A stretch of 64,000 bases of DNA from the NCBI RefSeq assembly GCF_001757355.1, contig NZ_MINO01000012.1, positions 40,317 to 104,316 on the forward strand, in the 5' to 3' direction. Shown here piece by piece: positions 17,661-25,856 of this stretch. Made by a program: the position numbers and the translations under genes. How positions within the stretch are numbered: the first letter of the stretch is position 1; every line of letters begins with the position of its first letter. The notes beneath the pieces were generated by a model that had not been told where the DNA came from, searched no databases, and saw only the letters and a list, made by a program, of their open reading frames with translations. Source of the stretch: Sphingobium phenoxybenzoativorans. GTDB lineage: Bacteria > Pseudomonadota > Alphaproteobacteria > Sphingomonadales > Sphingomonadaceae.

Positions 17661-19964
17661 GTGAGAAAGCAGAATATCAAATTCGGATCGTTGGGACTGG
17701 GTATTGGTGCCTCCCTGTTTGGTTCGGCCGCACTTGCGCAAACGACTGGCGTGAATGAAACACCGCCAGTGGCGTCTTCGACGACGAGTGGCGGCATTGA
17801 CGATATTGTTGTGACTGCTGAGCGTCGCGAGCAGAGCGTACAAAAAGTGCCTCTAACCATTCAGGTCGTCAGCGGCACTGAACTGGCTAAATCCGGCGTA
17901 ACTTCGGCCATCGATCTGAATAAAATTACGACAGGCGTCGAGATAGGAAAGGGTGGATCAAACAATCAGATTTTTATCCGTGGCGTGGGTGCTTTTGCAT
18001 TTAGCCCTTTGTCCAGTCCAGGCGTCGCTTTCAACGTTGATGGCATTTATGTGGGTCGGCCAAACGGTGTTGACGGCAATTTCTACGACATTGCACGGGT
18101 GGAAGTGCTGAAAGGCCCTCAAGGGACACTTTACGGGCGAAACGCAAACGGAGGTTCGATAAACGTCATAACGAACGAGGCGACACTTGGTCGGCGTACC
18201 CTGGACTTGAACATTGAAGGAGGAAATTATAGCCTTCTACGCGCAAACGGCGCGATTAATCTGCCGGTGGGAGATAATGCAGCCATTCGCGCCGCCTTTA
18301 ACCTCGTGCATCGCAATGGATATCTTTCCGATGGCGCGAACGACGATATCCAGCAGTCTGCCCGACTGCGCTTCAAGTGGATGCCCGACCCGGATGTAAC
18401 AATTCAGCTAAATGCCGACTATTCCCATCTCGGAGGGAAAGGCGGAGATTATGTATATCTTCCGCGTCGACCGGGTGCGAGCCCCTATGAGGCGCAAACT
18501 GCGCCGGCAGCAAATGCTTACATGCATGGTTTCGCGCCGCTTGGTCCGTTTGTAGCGGATTTGCAACCTGATACCGCACAAAACACAGTTCTTTATAATT
18601 TCAGTGCTCAGGTCGACTGGCGGATCGGTGATTTCGCGACATTGACCGTCCTCCCGGCATACCGACGCGTAGAGGCGCGCTATGTGACTCACTTTGCATC
18701 GCGCTTTCAGGGAGACGAGGACACGCGTCAGACTTCCGTGGAGGCGCGCCTGGGCAACAGCACGGCCGACTTTACTTGGGTAGTTGGTGCTTATTACTAT
18801 AATGAAAAAGCGCCTAACTCAATCAATGACGTTTTTGTAAGCGATGTTCTCCAGAACTTTCACATCGTCTATTCCCCAAAAACCGAAGCTTATGCGACTT
18901 TCGGTCAGGCAACCGTCGGAATTGTAGATGGACTAAGGCTGATCGCAGGCGGCCGGTACACGTATGAGATGCGCCGATTGCAAGGATCTCTCACAAGTCT
19001 GCTGACCACCCCACCCACAGTTCTGGAGGAGTTTGGCGGCGCCAAGAATTTCCGAGGTTTCACTTACAAAGTGGGAGCTGAGTTTGATCTGTCACCGAGC
19101 AACATGGTCTTTTTGACCTACAGCACCGGCTTCAAATCCGGTGGTTTAGCACAGACTGTCGCTCCTCTGGCGGTTTTCAAACCGGAAAAGCTGGCATCCC
19201 TGGAGCTCGGTTTTCGGAACCGCTTTTTAAACAATCGTCTCCAGCTTAACTTTGGCGCCTATCATTGGAAATATAAGGCTTTGCAGGATCAGCGCGTCGG
19301 CATAGATCCGTTAGGCGTTGCAAATTTTCTGACTTTCAATTCGGGCGCAGCGACGATTTATGGTGCAACTGTCGATGTTTTGGCAAAACTAACGCCATCA
19401 GATACGCTGAGCTTTGCTGGCGAATATGCCCATTCACGCTATGACAGTTTCTTCATCCAGACACCTGCGCCTTTTTTCCAGGCAGGAAGTTTAGGGTGTC
19501 GCCAAGCTGGGCCGTTTGCACCAGGCGCGTCGCTTCCGTACCGCCAATCCACAGGTAGCACGACCAACGATGGACCGTTTCCCGTATTTGTAAATAATTG
19601 CGCCGGACTGCAAGTAGCTCGCGTGCCCGAGTGGACCGGGACGATCTCCTACGGCCATACTTTCGATTTGCCCAGTGGCGCATCTCTGTTAATTGATGCA
19701 TCCGCAAAATATTCAAGCGCCCGCTGGATAAACACCGAATTCATACCGGTTGAGCGCGATGGTAAATATGCGGTGCTGGATGCGAATGTCACGTACACTG
19801 CCGCGGATGGAAAATACTCTATCGGTATTTTTGGCCGTAACCTGACAAAAACTGTATACTACACGGGCGGCGTACAGGCAGTTTTTGTTCCGGGCCTCTT
19901 TGCCGCGAATATAGCACCACCACGAACCTACGGCGTGCGAGCAGACTTTAAGTTTGGTCAGTAA
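17661..19964 (+). CDS. TonB-dependent outer-membrane receptor of the catabolic cluster
   Basis: The protein has about 767 aa: a signal peptide (LGLGIGASLFGSAALAQ), the TonB box/plug domain (DDIVVTAERREQSVQKVPLTI then GPQGTLYGRNANGGSINVITNEA) and a 22-strand barrel ending in FGQ. The subfamily with TAERREQ..QKVP and YGRNA.GG is typical of sphingomonad receptors used for organic substrates rather than siderophores. GTG at 17661 is 7 bp after AGAGGGG; a TTG at 17658 is possible. It probably imports the compound degraded by the downstream enzymes. Base composition is clearly more AT-rich than the flanking core genes. Confidence 0.92.
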   Translation: MRKQNIKFGSLGLGIGASLFGSAALAQTTGVNETPPVASSTTSGGIDDIVVTAERREQSVQKVPLTIQVVSGTELAKSGVTSAIDLNKITTGVEIGKGGSNNQIFIRGVGAFAFSPLSSPGVAFNVDGIYVGRPNGVDGNFYDIARVEVLKGPQGTLYGRNANGGSINVITNEATLGRRTLDLNIEGGNYSLLRANGAINLPVGDNAAIRAAFNLVHRNGYLSDGANDDIQQSARLRFKWMPDPDVTIQLNADYSHLGGKGGDYVYLPRRPGASPYEAQTAPAANAYMHGFAPLGPFVADLQPDTAQNTVLYNFSAQVDWRIGDFATLTVLPAYRRVEARYVTHFASRFQGDEDTRQTSVEARLGNSTADFTWVVGAYYYNEKAPNSINDVFVSDVLQNFHIVYSPKTEAYATFGQATVGIVDGLRLIAGGRYTYEMRRLQGSLTSLLTTPPTVLEEFGGAKNFRGFTYKVGAEFDLSPSNMVFLTYSTGFKSGGLAQTVAPLAVFKPEKLASLELGFRNRFLNNRLQLNFGAYHWKYKALQDQRVGIDPLGVANFLTFNSGAATIYGATVDVLAKLTPSDTLSFAGEYAHSRYDSFFIQTPAPFFQAGSLGCRQAGPFAPGASLPYRQSTGSTTNDGPFPVFVNNCAGLQVARVPEWTGTISYGHTFDLPSGASLLIDASAKYSSARWINTEFIPVERDGKYAVLDANVTYTAADGKYSIGIFGRNLTKTVYYTGGVQAVFVPGLFAANIAPPRTYGVRADFKFGQ

Positions 19965-20135
19965 TCCCTGCTGCTTAGATCTGACATTTATATCTCACGG
20001 TGACGGGATAAGCTCAGAAGAACGTCAGAGTATTAATTCTAATCCAAGTAGTTTCCGGCGCTCGTAAAGTATTCTGATATCTAGGCGTCAGAGTTGGATC
20101 GCCGTTCCTCGAAATGAAAATCCTGGGAGCTTAAT

Positions 20136-21899
20136 TTGACTCGCAAGCGCATTCTGATTGTTGGTGCCGGACCTACGGGGCTTACCCTCGCGATCCTACT
20201 TCGTCTTCGCGGCTTTGATCCGATTGTCGTCGAACGCCGTGAAAGCTTGACCAGCTTCCCGGCGGCGCATGTTATCAATACCCGCTCCCAGGAAATTCTA
20301 GCGGAAATGGGGCTCGCCCAGATCGTACACGATCGGGGCGATCCTTCCGCCTTGAGCAGCCTTGTTGCGTGGGTCGAAAGCATGGCGGGGCGGGAATATG
20401 GTATCCTGCCTATCCAGGTGCCGACCAGCGACGAGCGCGGACCACTAAGCGCTTTTTGCGCGGTCAATATGCCTCAAAATCACTTTGAACAGCTATTGTA
20501 TCAAGAGCTAAATAAACTTGGCGGATCAGTCCGGTTTGGCGAAGAAGTTACCGGCATCGACAATTTAGACACGGGCGCTGTCGTGACGACTCAAACATTT
20601 GGTGGCTATAGCCAGACCACAATCGAGGCCGATTGGGTTATCGGTTGCGACGGAGCGGGGAGCGTGGTGCGAAGATCGCTTGGTATCGACATGGTTGGGC
20701 CGCGTACTATCGCTCGCTTTATGACGATCTATTTTCGAGCAGATCTGGATCGTCTGCGCTTGGGCCGCCAAGGCTTGCTCTATTGGATTGGTGGTAAGGA
20801 CTCTCGGGGGGTCTTCATCTGCTTCGACAAAGAAGGGCGAACTTGGGCGATGCTCGTCCCGATCGGTGAGGCTTCATTAGAAACATTCGGGGAGGAAGCT
20901 GCGCGTAACATCGTCCGGAAAGCGATCGGAAGTGAAGAGGTTCCTGTCGAGCTTCAGGGGCTTAGCAGCTGGAACATGAGTGCGCAGGTAGCAACCAGCT
21001 ACCGACGGGGGGATGTCCTACTTGCAGGCGATGCCTGTCACCGCTTCCCGCCTACGGGCGGCTTGGGAATGAACACCGGGATTCAAGATGCTCACAACCT
21101 GGCTTGGAAGCTATCAGCAGTCATTAAGGGACAAGCCCCAGAGACGCTTCTCGATACATATGAACAGGAACGTCGACCGGTCGCTCAGCGAAACACCGAT
21201 CAGAGCGTGCATAACCTGCAGAAGATGGGCATGATCGACGAGGCCCTTGGCATTCAGACTTTAGCGCCGGTCAGCCACCAAGCAGGAGAAGGCCCAATAA
21301 CGCCTTACCCACCCGAAAAGTTGGGGATCGACGGCGGGTCCCAAGCGGCTGTCGCTAGACGGGCGTTGGTGCAAGGCGCCATCGACGAGCAGGCGGAGCA
21401 TTTCGCCCAAGGAGCCGGTATCGATCTTGGCTTCTCCTACGATGCAGGTGCTTTCATCCCAGATGGATCTGCGCCGCCATCAAATAATCCCTGCCATTAT
21501 CGTCCAGATGCGCATCCTGGAGCGCGATTGCCTTTTGCATCTGTGGATGGGAGCCATGCGCAGTCCACGCTCGCGGCAGTTCGTCGTGACGGGATCACGT
21601 TGTTTGTGAATGGACTTCTATGGTCCGATGTCGTCAATCAAGTTTCCAACGAGACGGGCATTCCTATCTATGCTGTCGTTCTCGATACAAACCGCTTCGG
21701 CCCGTCTTGCACAAATTTATTGGGCATCAATCCTGGCGGCGCGGTTGCCGTGAGGCCTGATGGTCACGTTTTGTGGCGATCGCGCGACCTGCCGTCCGAC
21801 CCCCATACTGCGCTACATCGCGCCGTTCGGGTCGGTCACGGTTGGTCCCTGCAGAACGACGGCCAGAATGATAAGACGCGGCTGAAGGAGACTTTGTAG
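20136..21899 (+). CDS. FAD-dependent aromatic monooxygenase (phenol hydroxylase/MhpA type)
   Basis: This 587-aa class A flavoprotein hydroxylase shows the FAD ADP-binding GAGPTGLTLAILLRLRG at the N-terminus, GCDGAGSVVRRSLGI (DG motif) and LLAGDACHRFPPTGGLGMNTGIQDAHNLAWKL (GD motif). A C-terminal thioredoxin-like extension completes the phenol-hydroxylase length. The start is a TTG at 20136 with GGGAG about 6 bp upstream. It ends 1 bp before the amidase ATG, so the two are coupled. It probably hydroxylates the aromatic ring ahead of cleavage by the extradiol enzyme encoded downstream; the exact substrate is unknown. Confidence 0.92.
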   Translation: MTRKRILIVGAGPTGLTLAILLRLRGFDPIVVERRESLTSFPAAHVINTRSQEILAEMGLAQIVHDRGDPSALSSLVAWVESMAGREYGILPIQVPTSDERGPLSAFCAVNMPQNHFEQLLYQELNKLGGSVRFGEEVTGIDNLDTGAVVTTQTFGGYSQTTIEADWVIGCDGAGSVVRRSLGIDMVGPRTIARFMTIYFRADLDRLRLGRQGLLYWIGGKDSRGVFICFDKEGRTWAMLVPIGEASLETFGEEAARNIVRKAIGSEEVPVELQGLSSWNMSAQVATSYRRGDVLLAGDACHRFPPTGGLGMNTGIQDAHNLAWKLSAVIKGQAPETLLDTYEQERRPVAQRNTDQSVHNLQKMGMIDEALGIQTLAPVSHQAGEGPITPYPPEKLGIDGGSQAAVARRALVQGAIDEQAEHFAQGAGIDLGFSYDAGAFIPDGSAPPSNNPCHYRPDAHPGARLPFASVDGSHAQSTLAAVRRDGITLFVNGLLWSDVVNQVSNETGIPIYAVVLDTNRFGPSCTNLLGINPGGAVAVRPDGHVLWRSRDLPSDPHTALHRAVRVGHGWSLQNDGQNDKTRLKETL

Positions 21900-21900
21900 G

Positions 21901-23340
21901 ATGACTACGACCGATGACGATCTGAGCTATCTATCAATTTCGCAGATTCAGCATGGCTTTTCCGCCGGTTCGCTGACCTCCCTAGTCCTTACGCGAGCAT
22001 TTCTAGCTCGGATCGCAGCGCATGACGAGCACCTTAGATGCTTCGTTCGGGTCATGGCGGAAAGCGCTCTGGCCGAGGCGAAACAAGCTGACGTCGAGCG
22101 GGAGTGCGGGTTTGCCCGCGGACCGCTGCACGGCATTCCAGTAGCGATCAAGGATTTGATCGAAACGAAGGGCGTGGTGACCACGTCGGGAATGCCGATC
22201 CGCGCGGATTATGTACCGGACGAAGATGCGGCGGTAGTTAAACGGCTTCGCAACGCCGGCGCCGTAATTCTCGGCAAGCTGGCGATGACCGAAGGCGCAA
22301 CGCTTTTTCACCATCCGTCGATCGCGGTTCCTCGCAACCCATGGAATCCCGATCATGACCCCGGATTCTCATCCAGTGGGACCGGGGTTGCCGTATCGGC
22401 TGGTTTTTGCGTCGCGGCGCTGGGATCCGACACGGGTGGTTCGATCCGCATACCTTCGGCTTACAACGGCATCACAGGTTTGAAGCCGACTTGGGGTCGT
22501 GTGAGCCGCCACGGCAGTTTCCCTCTCGTGGAATGTCTCGACACGATCGGCCCTATGGCGAGATCGGCGGAAGCGGCGGCAACCATACTTCGCTATATCG
22601 CAGGGCCTGACCCACTTGACCCCTCAGCCGAGAAGGTTGGCGTTCCAGATTACCTCGCTACCATCCGACAAGGCGTCAGCGGAGTGACGATTGGTGTGGA
22701 TTGGAATGCTATTGAAGGCGATTGCTCCGCCGATGTGGTTCGAAATCTCCGGCATGTCGCGCATACACTTTCCGAAGAGGGCGCGAGATTTCGTTGTGTA
22801 ACTTTGCCGGCAGCCGACCTCCCACTCATGATGACGGTCGCCGCCGCTGGCGCTGCAGAGGTGCATCGCGCATCCTATAAATCGCGATCGGCAGAATATG
22901 GACCTTCCATAAGACCGCTTTTGGATCAGGGATTGAGCGCATCTGGAACAGACGTGGCAACAGCGATCAATTCGATAAATATATATCGCGCTCAGTTACG
23001 GGCGTTGTTTACAGAAGTCGATCTGGTTTTGGCACCATCCATGACGACCACAGCGCCGCCGATCGGACTGATTGAGACCGAAACTATGGCCGATCTGAAC
23101 GCGCTGCTTCGACGCACGGCCTACACCATGCCGTTCAATGCATCGGGGAGCCCGACCATCACCTTTCCAACTGGCTTTGCAGAGGGTCTCCCAACCTCTG
23201 CCCAAATTATCGCGCCCCATTTTGATGAAGCGCTGTTATTTCGTGCTGCGCACAGCTTCCAATCGAGAACAGATTGGCATCTTCGTCGTCCTCCGATGTA
23301 CCACGGCGCAGGTTTAAAAGAACAACCGAGGGCAACTTAA
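21901..23340 (+). CDS. Amidase-signature-family amidohydrolase
   Basis: This is a 479-aa AS-family enzyme. The catalytic Lys84 is in GIPVAIKDLIETKG, the Ser-rich loop (cis-Ser near 157) is in DPGFSSSGTGVAVSAG, and the nucleophile Ser181 is in ALGSDTGGSIRIPSAYNG. It therefore has the full Ser-cisSer-Lys triad and should hydrolyse an amide or related bond. It follows the flavin hydroxylase by 1 bp. In this operon it could release an amine from an aromatic amide substrate or act on a ring-opened amide intermediate; sequence cannot decide which. Confidence 0.9.
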   Translation: MTTTDDDLSYLSISQIQHGFSAGSLTSLVLTRAFLARIAAHDEHLRCFVRVMAESALAEAKQADVERECGFARGPLHGIPVAIKDLIETKGVVTTSGMPIRADYVPDEDAAVVKRLRNAGAVILGKLAMTEGATLFHHPSIAVPRNPWNPDHDPGFSSSGTGVAVSAGFCVAALGSDTGGSIRIPSAYNGITGLKPTWGRVSRHGSFPLVECLDTIGPMARSAEAAATILRYIAGPDPLDPSAEKVGVPDYLATIRQGVSGVTIGVDWNAIEGDCSADVVRNLRHVAHTLSEEGARFRCVTLPAADLPLMMTVAAAGAAEVHRASYKSRSAEYGPSIRPLLDQGLSASGTDVATAINSINIYRAQLRALFTEVDLVLAPSMTTTAPPIGLIETETMADLNALLRRTAYTMPFNASGSPTITFPTGFAEGLPTSAQIIAPHFDEALLFRAAHSFQSRTDWHLRRPPMYHGAGLKEQPRAT

Positions 23341-23461
23341 ACATTCCGCTTTGAAGTTCGGCGCCAATCGATTTTGGGCATGGTCATAACCACTGTTTAT
23401 TCCAGCAGTTGAAAACCAATCCCCACAGGCGGCGATCAACACGTTTAGAGAGGGCAATAAT

Positions 23462-24058
23462 ATGACGACTGAAACTGTGGATCGGACGCACCCGGGCAGC
23501 ACAATGGTCAGTCCTAGCAAGCTCGCGCATTTTGTCGTGCGTACCAGTCGGTACGCTGAGATGCTTGCATGGTATAAATATGTACTGAATGCAAAACCGG
23601 CCTTTGAAAACGAGTCGTTGGCCTTTCTCTCATATGACGACGAACATCATCGCGTCGCGATCCTCAATGTTCCACAACTCGGTGAGCAGCCAGAGGGGAT
23701 TGCAGGCATTCATCACGTAGCGTTCACTTACGACAATTTCATAGACCTGTTGGAAAATTACGAGCGGCTGGCAGAGCGCGGAATCAAACCGATCTATTCA
23801 ATCAATCACGGTCCAACGACATCCCTCTATTACGTCGATCCCGATCAGAACCAGCTAGAGTTTCAGGTCGAGAATTTTGCGACTAGCGAGGAATCAGGAA
23901 TGTTTTTTTTCTCACCAGCCTTTGCCGAGAACCCAATCGGCGTCGAAATCGATCCAGCCGACTTGCTTGTAAGGTTGCGCGCGGGTGAATCGGCGGAAGA
24001 GCTGAAGCGACGGGCGGACGTCGGTAGCCGCGACCTTTCTGATGTGAAGCTGCGTTAA
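23462..24058 (+). CDS. One-domain extradiol dioxygenase (VOC superfamily)
   Basis: The 198-aa VOC protein has candidate Fe ligands His23 (KLAHFVVRT), His84 or His85 (GIHHVAFT) and Glu133. The segment from His116 to Glu133 follows the classical extradiol signature H-x5-[hydrophobic]-Y-x2-D-P-x-x-x3-E, with Tyr123 in the catalytic position and Gln129 where Gly or Pro is usual. It is therefore likely a small type I extradiol ring-cleavage enzyme like the single-domain BphC paralogues, not merely a glyoxalase. It lies about 120 bp after the amidase with an AGAGGG ribosome site, and 4 bp before the NTF2-like gene. Confidence 0.8.
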   Translation: MTTETVDRTHPGSTMVSPSKLAHFVVRTSRYAEMLAWYKYVLNAKPAFENESLAFLSYDDEHHRVAILNVPQLGEQPEGIAGIHHVAFTYDNFIDLLENYERLAERGIKPIYSINHGPTTSLYYVDPDQNQLEFQVENFATSEESGMFFFSPAFAENPIGVEIDPADLLVRLRAGESAEELKRRADVGSRDLSDVKLR

Positions 24059-24062
24059 GGAA

Positions 24063-24485
24063 ATGGCCGCCATTGATTTGGACGCCCGCATCGCAATCAC
24101 CGATGCAATTCACCTCTATTATCACTTTGTCGACTCGGGGCAGGCCTCAAAGGTCGCGCGGCTTTTCGCGGCCGACGCAAAACTGACCTTTGGCAAGGGA
24201 TCGCCTAAACCCGGCACGATTGAAGGCGCAGCGATTGCGGACGCGATGCGAGATAGAGAGGCCCAGACGGCGGCCTTCACACGGCACGCGGTGACCAATA
24301 TCGTACTCGATGGGGTCAATGCGGATACAGTTTCGGCCAGCCACATGCTGATCCTCTTTCGTTCCGACGATTCAAGCCGCTCCACGTTACCGACCTTTGT
24401 TGCGGATGTCGAAGATTGCTGGGTACTTGATGGCGACGCGTGGGCTATCGCCGATCGATTGATCTCACCACGCTTTGCAGCCTGA
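24063..24485 (+). CDS. NTF2/SnoaL-like protein
   Basis: This is a 140-aa cone-shaped NTF2-fold protein: DLDARIAITDAIHLYYHFVDSG, ARLFAADAKLTFGKG, TRHAVTNIVLDGVNADTVSASHMLILF and the closing DGDAWAIADRLISPRF follow the SnoaL_4 pattern. Members are small isomerases, hydratases or dehydratases, or subunits with no known activity. It is tightly packed in the operon (4 bp after the dioxygenase; the next gene starts 17 bp later), so it is probably an enzyme for an intermediate of the pathway. Confidence 0.8.
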   Translation: MAAIDLDARIAITDAIHLYYHFVDSGQASKVARLFAADAKLTFGKGSPKPGTIEGAAIADAMRDREAQTAAFTRHAVTNIVLDGVNADTVSASHMLILFRSDDSSRSTLPTFVADVEDCWVLDGDAWAIADRLISPRFAA

Positions 24486-24502
24486 CGCCATACGACCGAG
24501 AG

Positions 24503-25357
24503 ATGAAGCCAATGAAAATACTTTCTTATGTGTATGGAGGTAGCGAGGCTCTTGGAATCATGACCGATGGGATCATCCCAATTGCCCGTCACCTGCCTGA
24601 AGCTCCAGCAGACATGATTGCGCTCATCGCGGATTGGCCCAATTGGTCCGATGAAATCGCCTCGCTTGCCTGCGGGCCCGCAGAGATTGCGCTCGATACA
24701 GTCCGCCTCCTGCCGCCAATTAGGCGACCAGGGAAAATTTGCTGCATCGGCCTCAACTATGCGGACCATGTTGCCGAATCGAACATGGACTCGCCCTCGG
24801 ACCAGCTCTGGTTTTCCAAGCCTGCGACTGCGGTGATAGGCCCGAACGATAACATTCGTTTGCCGCGAGTCTCTGAACAGCTCGACTATGAGGCTGAGCT
24901 TGTGGTCGTGATCGGCAAGGTGTGCCGCTATGCCAACACTGAAGAGGCGCGCGCCGCGATCTTCGGCTATTGCGTCGGGAACGATGTAAGTGTCCGTGAC
25001 TGGCAATTCCGGACGTCGCAGTTCATGCTTGGCAAATCCTTTGACAGTCACGCCCCGCACGGACCGTGCATCGCGACCGCTAATGAGATCGACGTTTCCA
25101 ACCTTCATATTCAGTGCCGTGTTAATGGAGAGACACGGCAGTCCTCAAATACACAGCAGCTGATCTTCGACCCGATCGAGCAGATTCAGCATCTCTCGCA
25201 GGTTATGACCCTCGAGCCGGGCGACCTCCTTTTTACCGGTACGCCGAGCGGGGTCGGGGCTGGCTTCAAGCCTCCCCGCTGGCTGCGCGAAGGCGATGTC
25301 GTCGAAACAGAAATCTCGGGGATCGGAGCCATGTCGAACCGGGTGATCGCGGACTGA
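24503..25357 (+). CDS. Fumarylacetoacetate-hydrolase-family protein
   Basis: The 284-aa protein has the FAH core: KICCIGLNYADHVAESN, WFSKPATAVIGPNDNI, the metal-binding DYEAELVVVIG, GYCVGNDVSVRDWQ, the KSFDSHAPHGPCI loop and the C-terminal GDLLFTGTPSGVGAGFKPPRWLREGD. Family members cleave C-C bonds of, or isomerise or decarboxylate, meta-cleavage products such as 2-oxo-hept-ene-dioates. As last gene of the cluster it fits cleavage of the ring-fission product made by the VOC dioxygenase. The start at 24503 is favoured over the longer frame overlapping the NTF2 gene; a second ATG at 24512 is possible. Confidence 0.9.
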   Translation: MKPMKILSYVYGGSEALGIMTDGIIPIARHLPEAPADMIALIADWPNWSDEIASLACGPAEIALDTVRLLPPIRRPGKICCIGLNYADHVAESNMDSPSDQLWFSKPATAVIGPNDNIRLPRVSEQLDYEAELVVVIGKVCRYANTEEARAAIFGYCVGNDVSVRDWQFRTSQFMLGKSFDSHAPHGPCIATANEIDVSNLHIQCRVNGETRQSSNTQQLIFDPIEQIQHLSQVMTLEPGDLLFTGTPSGVGAGFKPPRWLREGDVVETEISGIGAMSNRVIAD

Positions 25358-25856
25358 ATGTTGGATAGCCGAGAGCTGATTGCTGGAAGCGCAACATTCT
25401 GTAATTCGTCAGATCGGAAATCACGGCGGCGATTAGCGCCCTTAATGGGACATTCGCGACAGTCTGCTTCGTTGCGCTCCCTTAAAGGAAGCTGCCGTTC
25501 CTCATGCGCGGGACGATTGATAACTGGTCTCGCGACAACGGCGATGATCGGCGTTGACGACAAGTCGCAGACGCTTGTCAGCTTGCCGAGCGACTATAAA
25601 CGCGACATTCTATTTTCGAAGGAATGCTACTAATGTACTCGACCGCAAGCAGCGGAAATGACGGTCTGGTCGGCCAGAATAGTAGCGGTTTGCAAGCGCT
25701 GACGCTTACATCTAAGACGCTGGAGGTAGTTCCCGACTGCCACGTAAGCGAACACCTCTTCATATGATCTTGATATCTGGCTTAGGAAACTGATGCGGCG
25801 CGCTACGATGCGACCCGATAGGTAACGACTGCGCGTTCACATGGCCTGACGCGTAC
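25358..25856. other. Intergenic region, no confident gene
   Basis: About 500 bp lie between the end of the catabolic operon and the convergent ATPase gene. Only weak frames are present. One 44-codon frame (25633-25767) has GAAGGA upstream but no recognisable product. I see no clear terminator hairpin with a T-run and no transposon ends. Confidence 0.4.
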
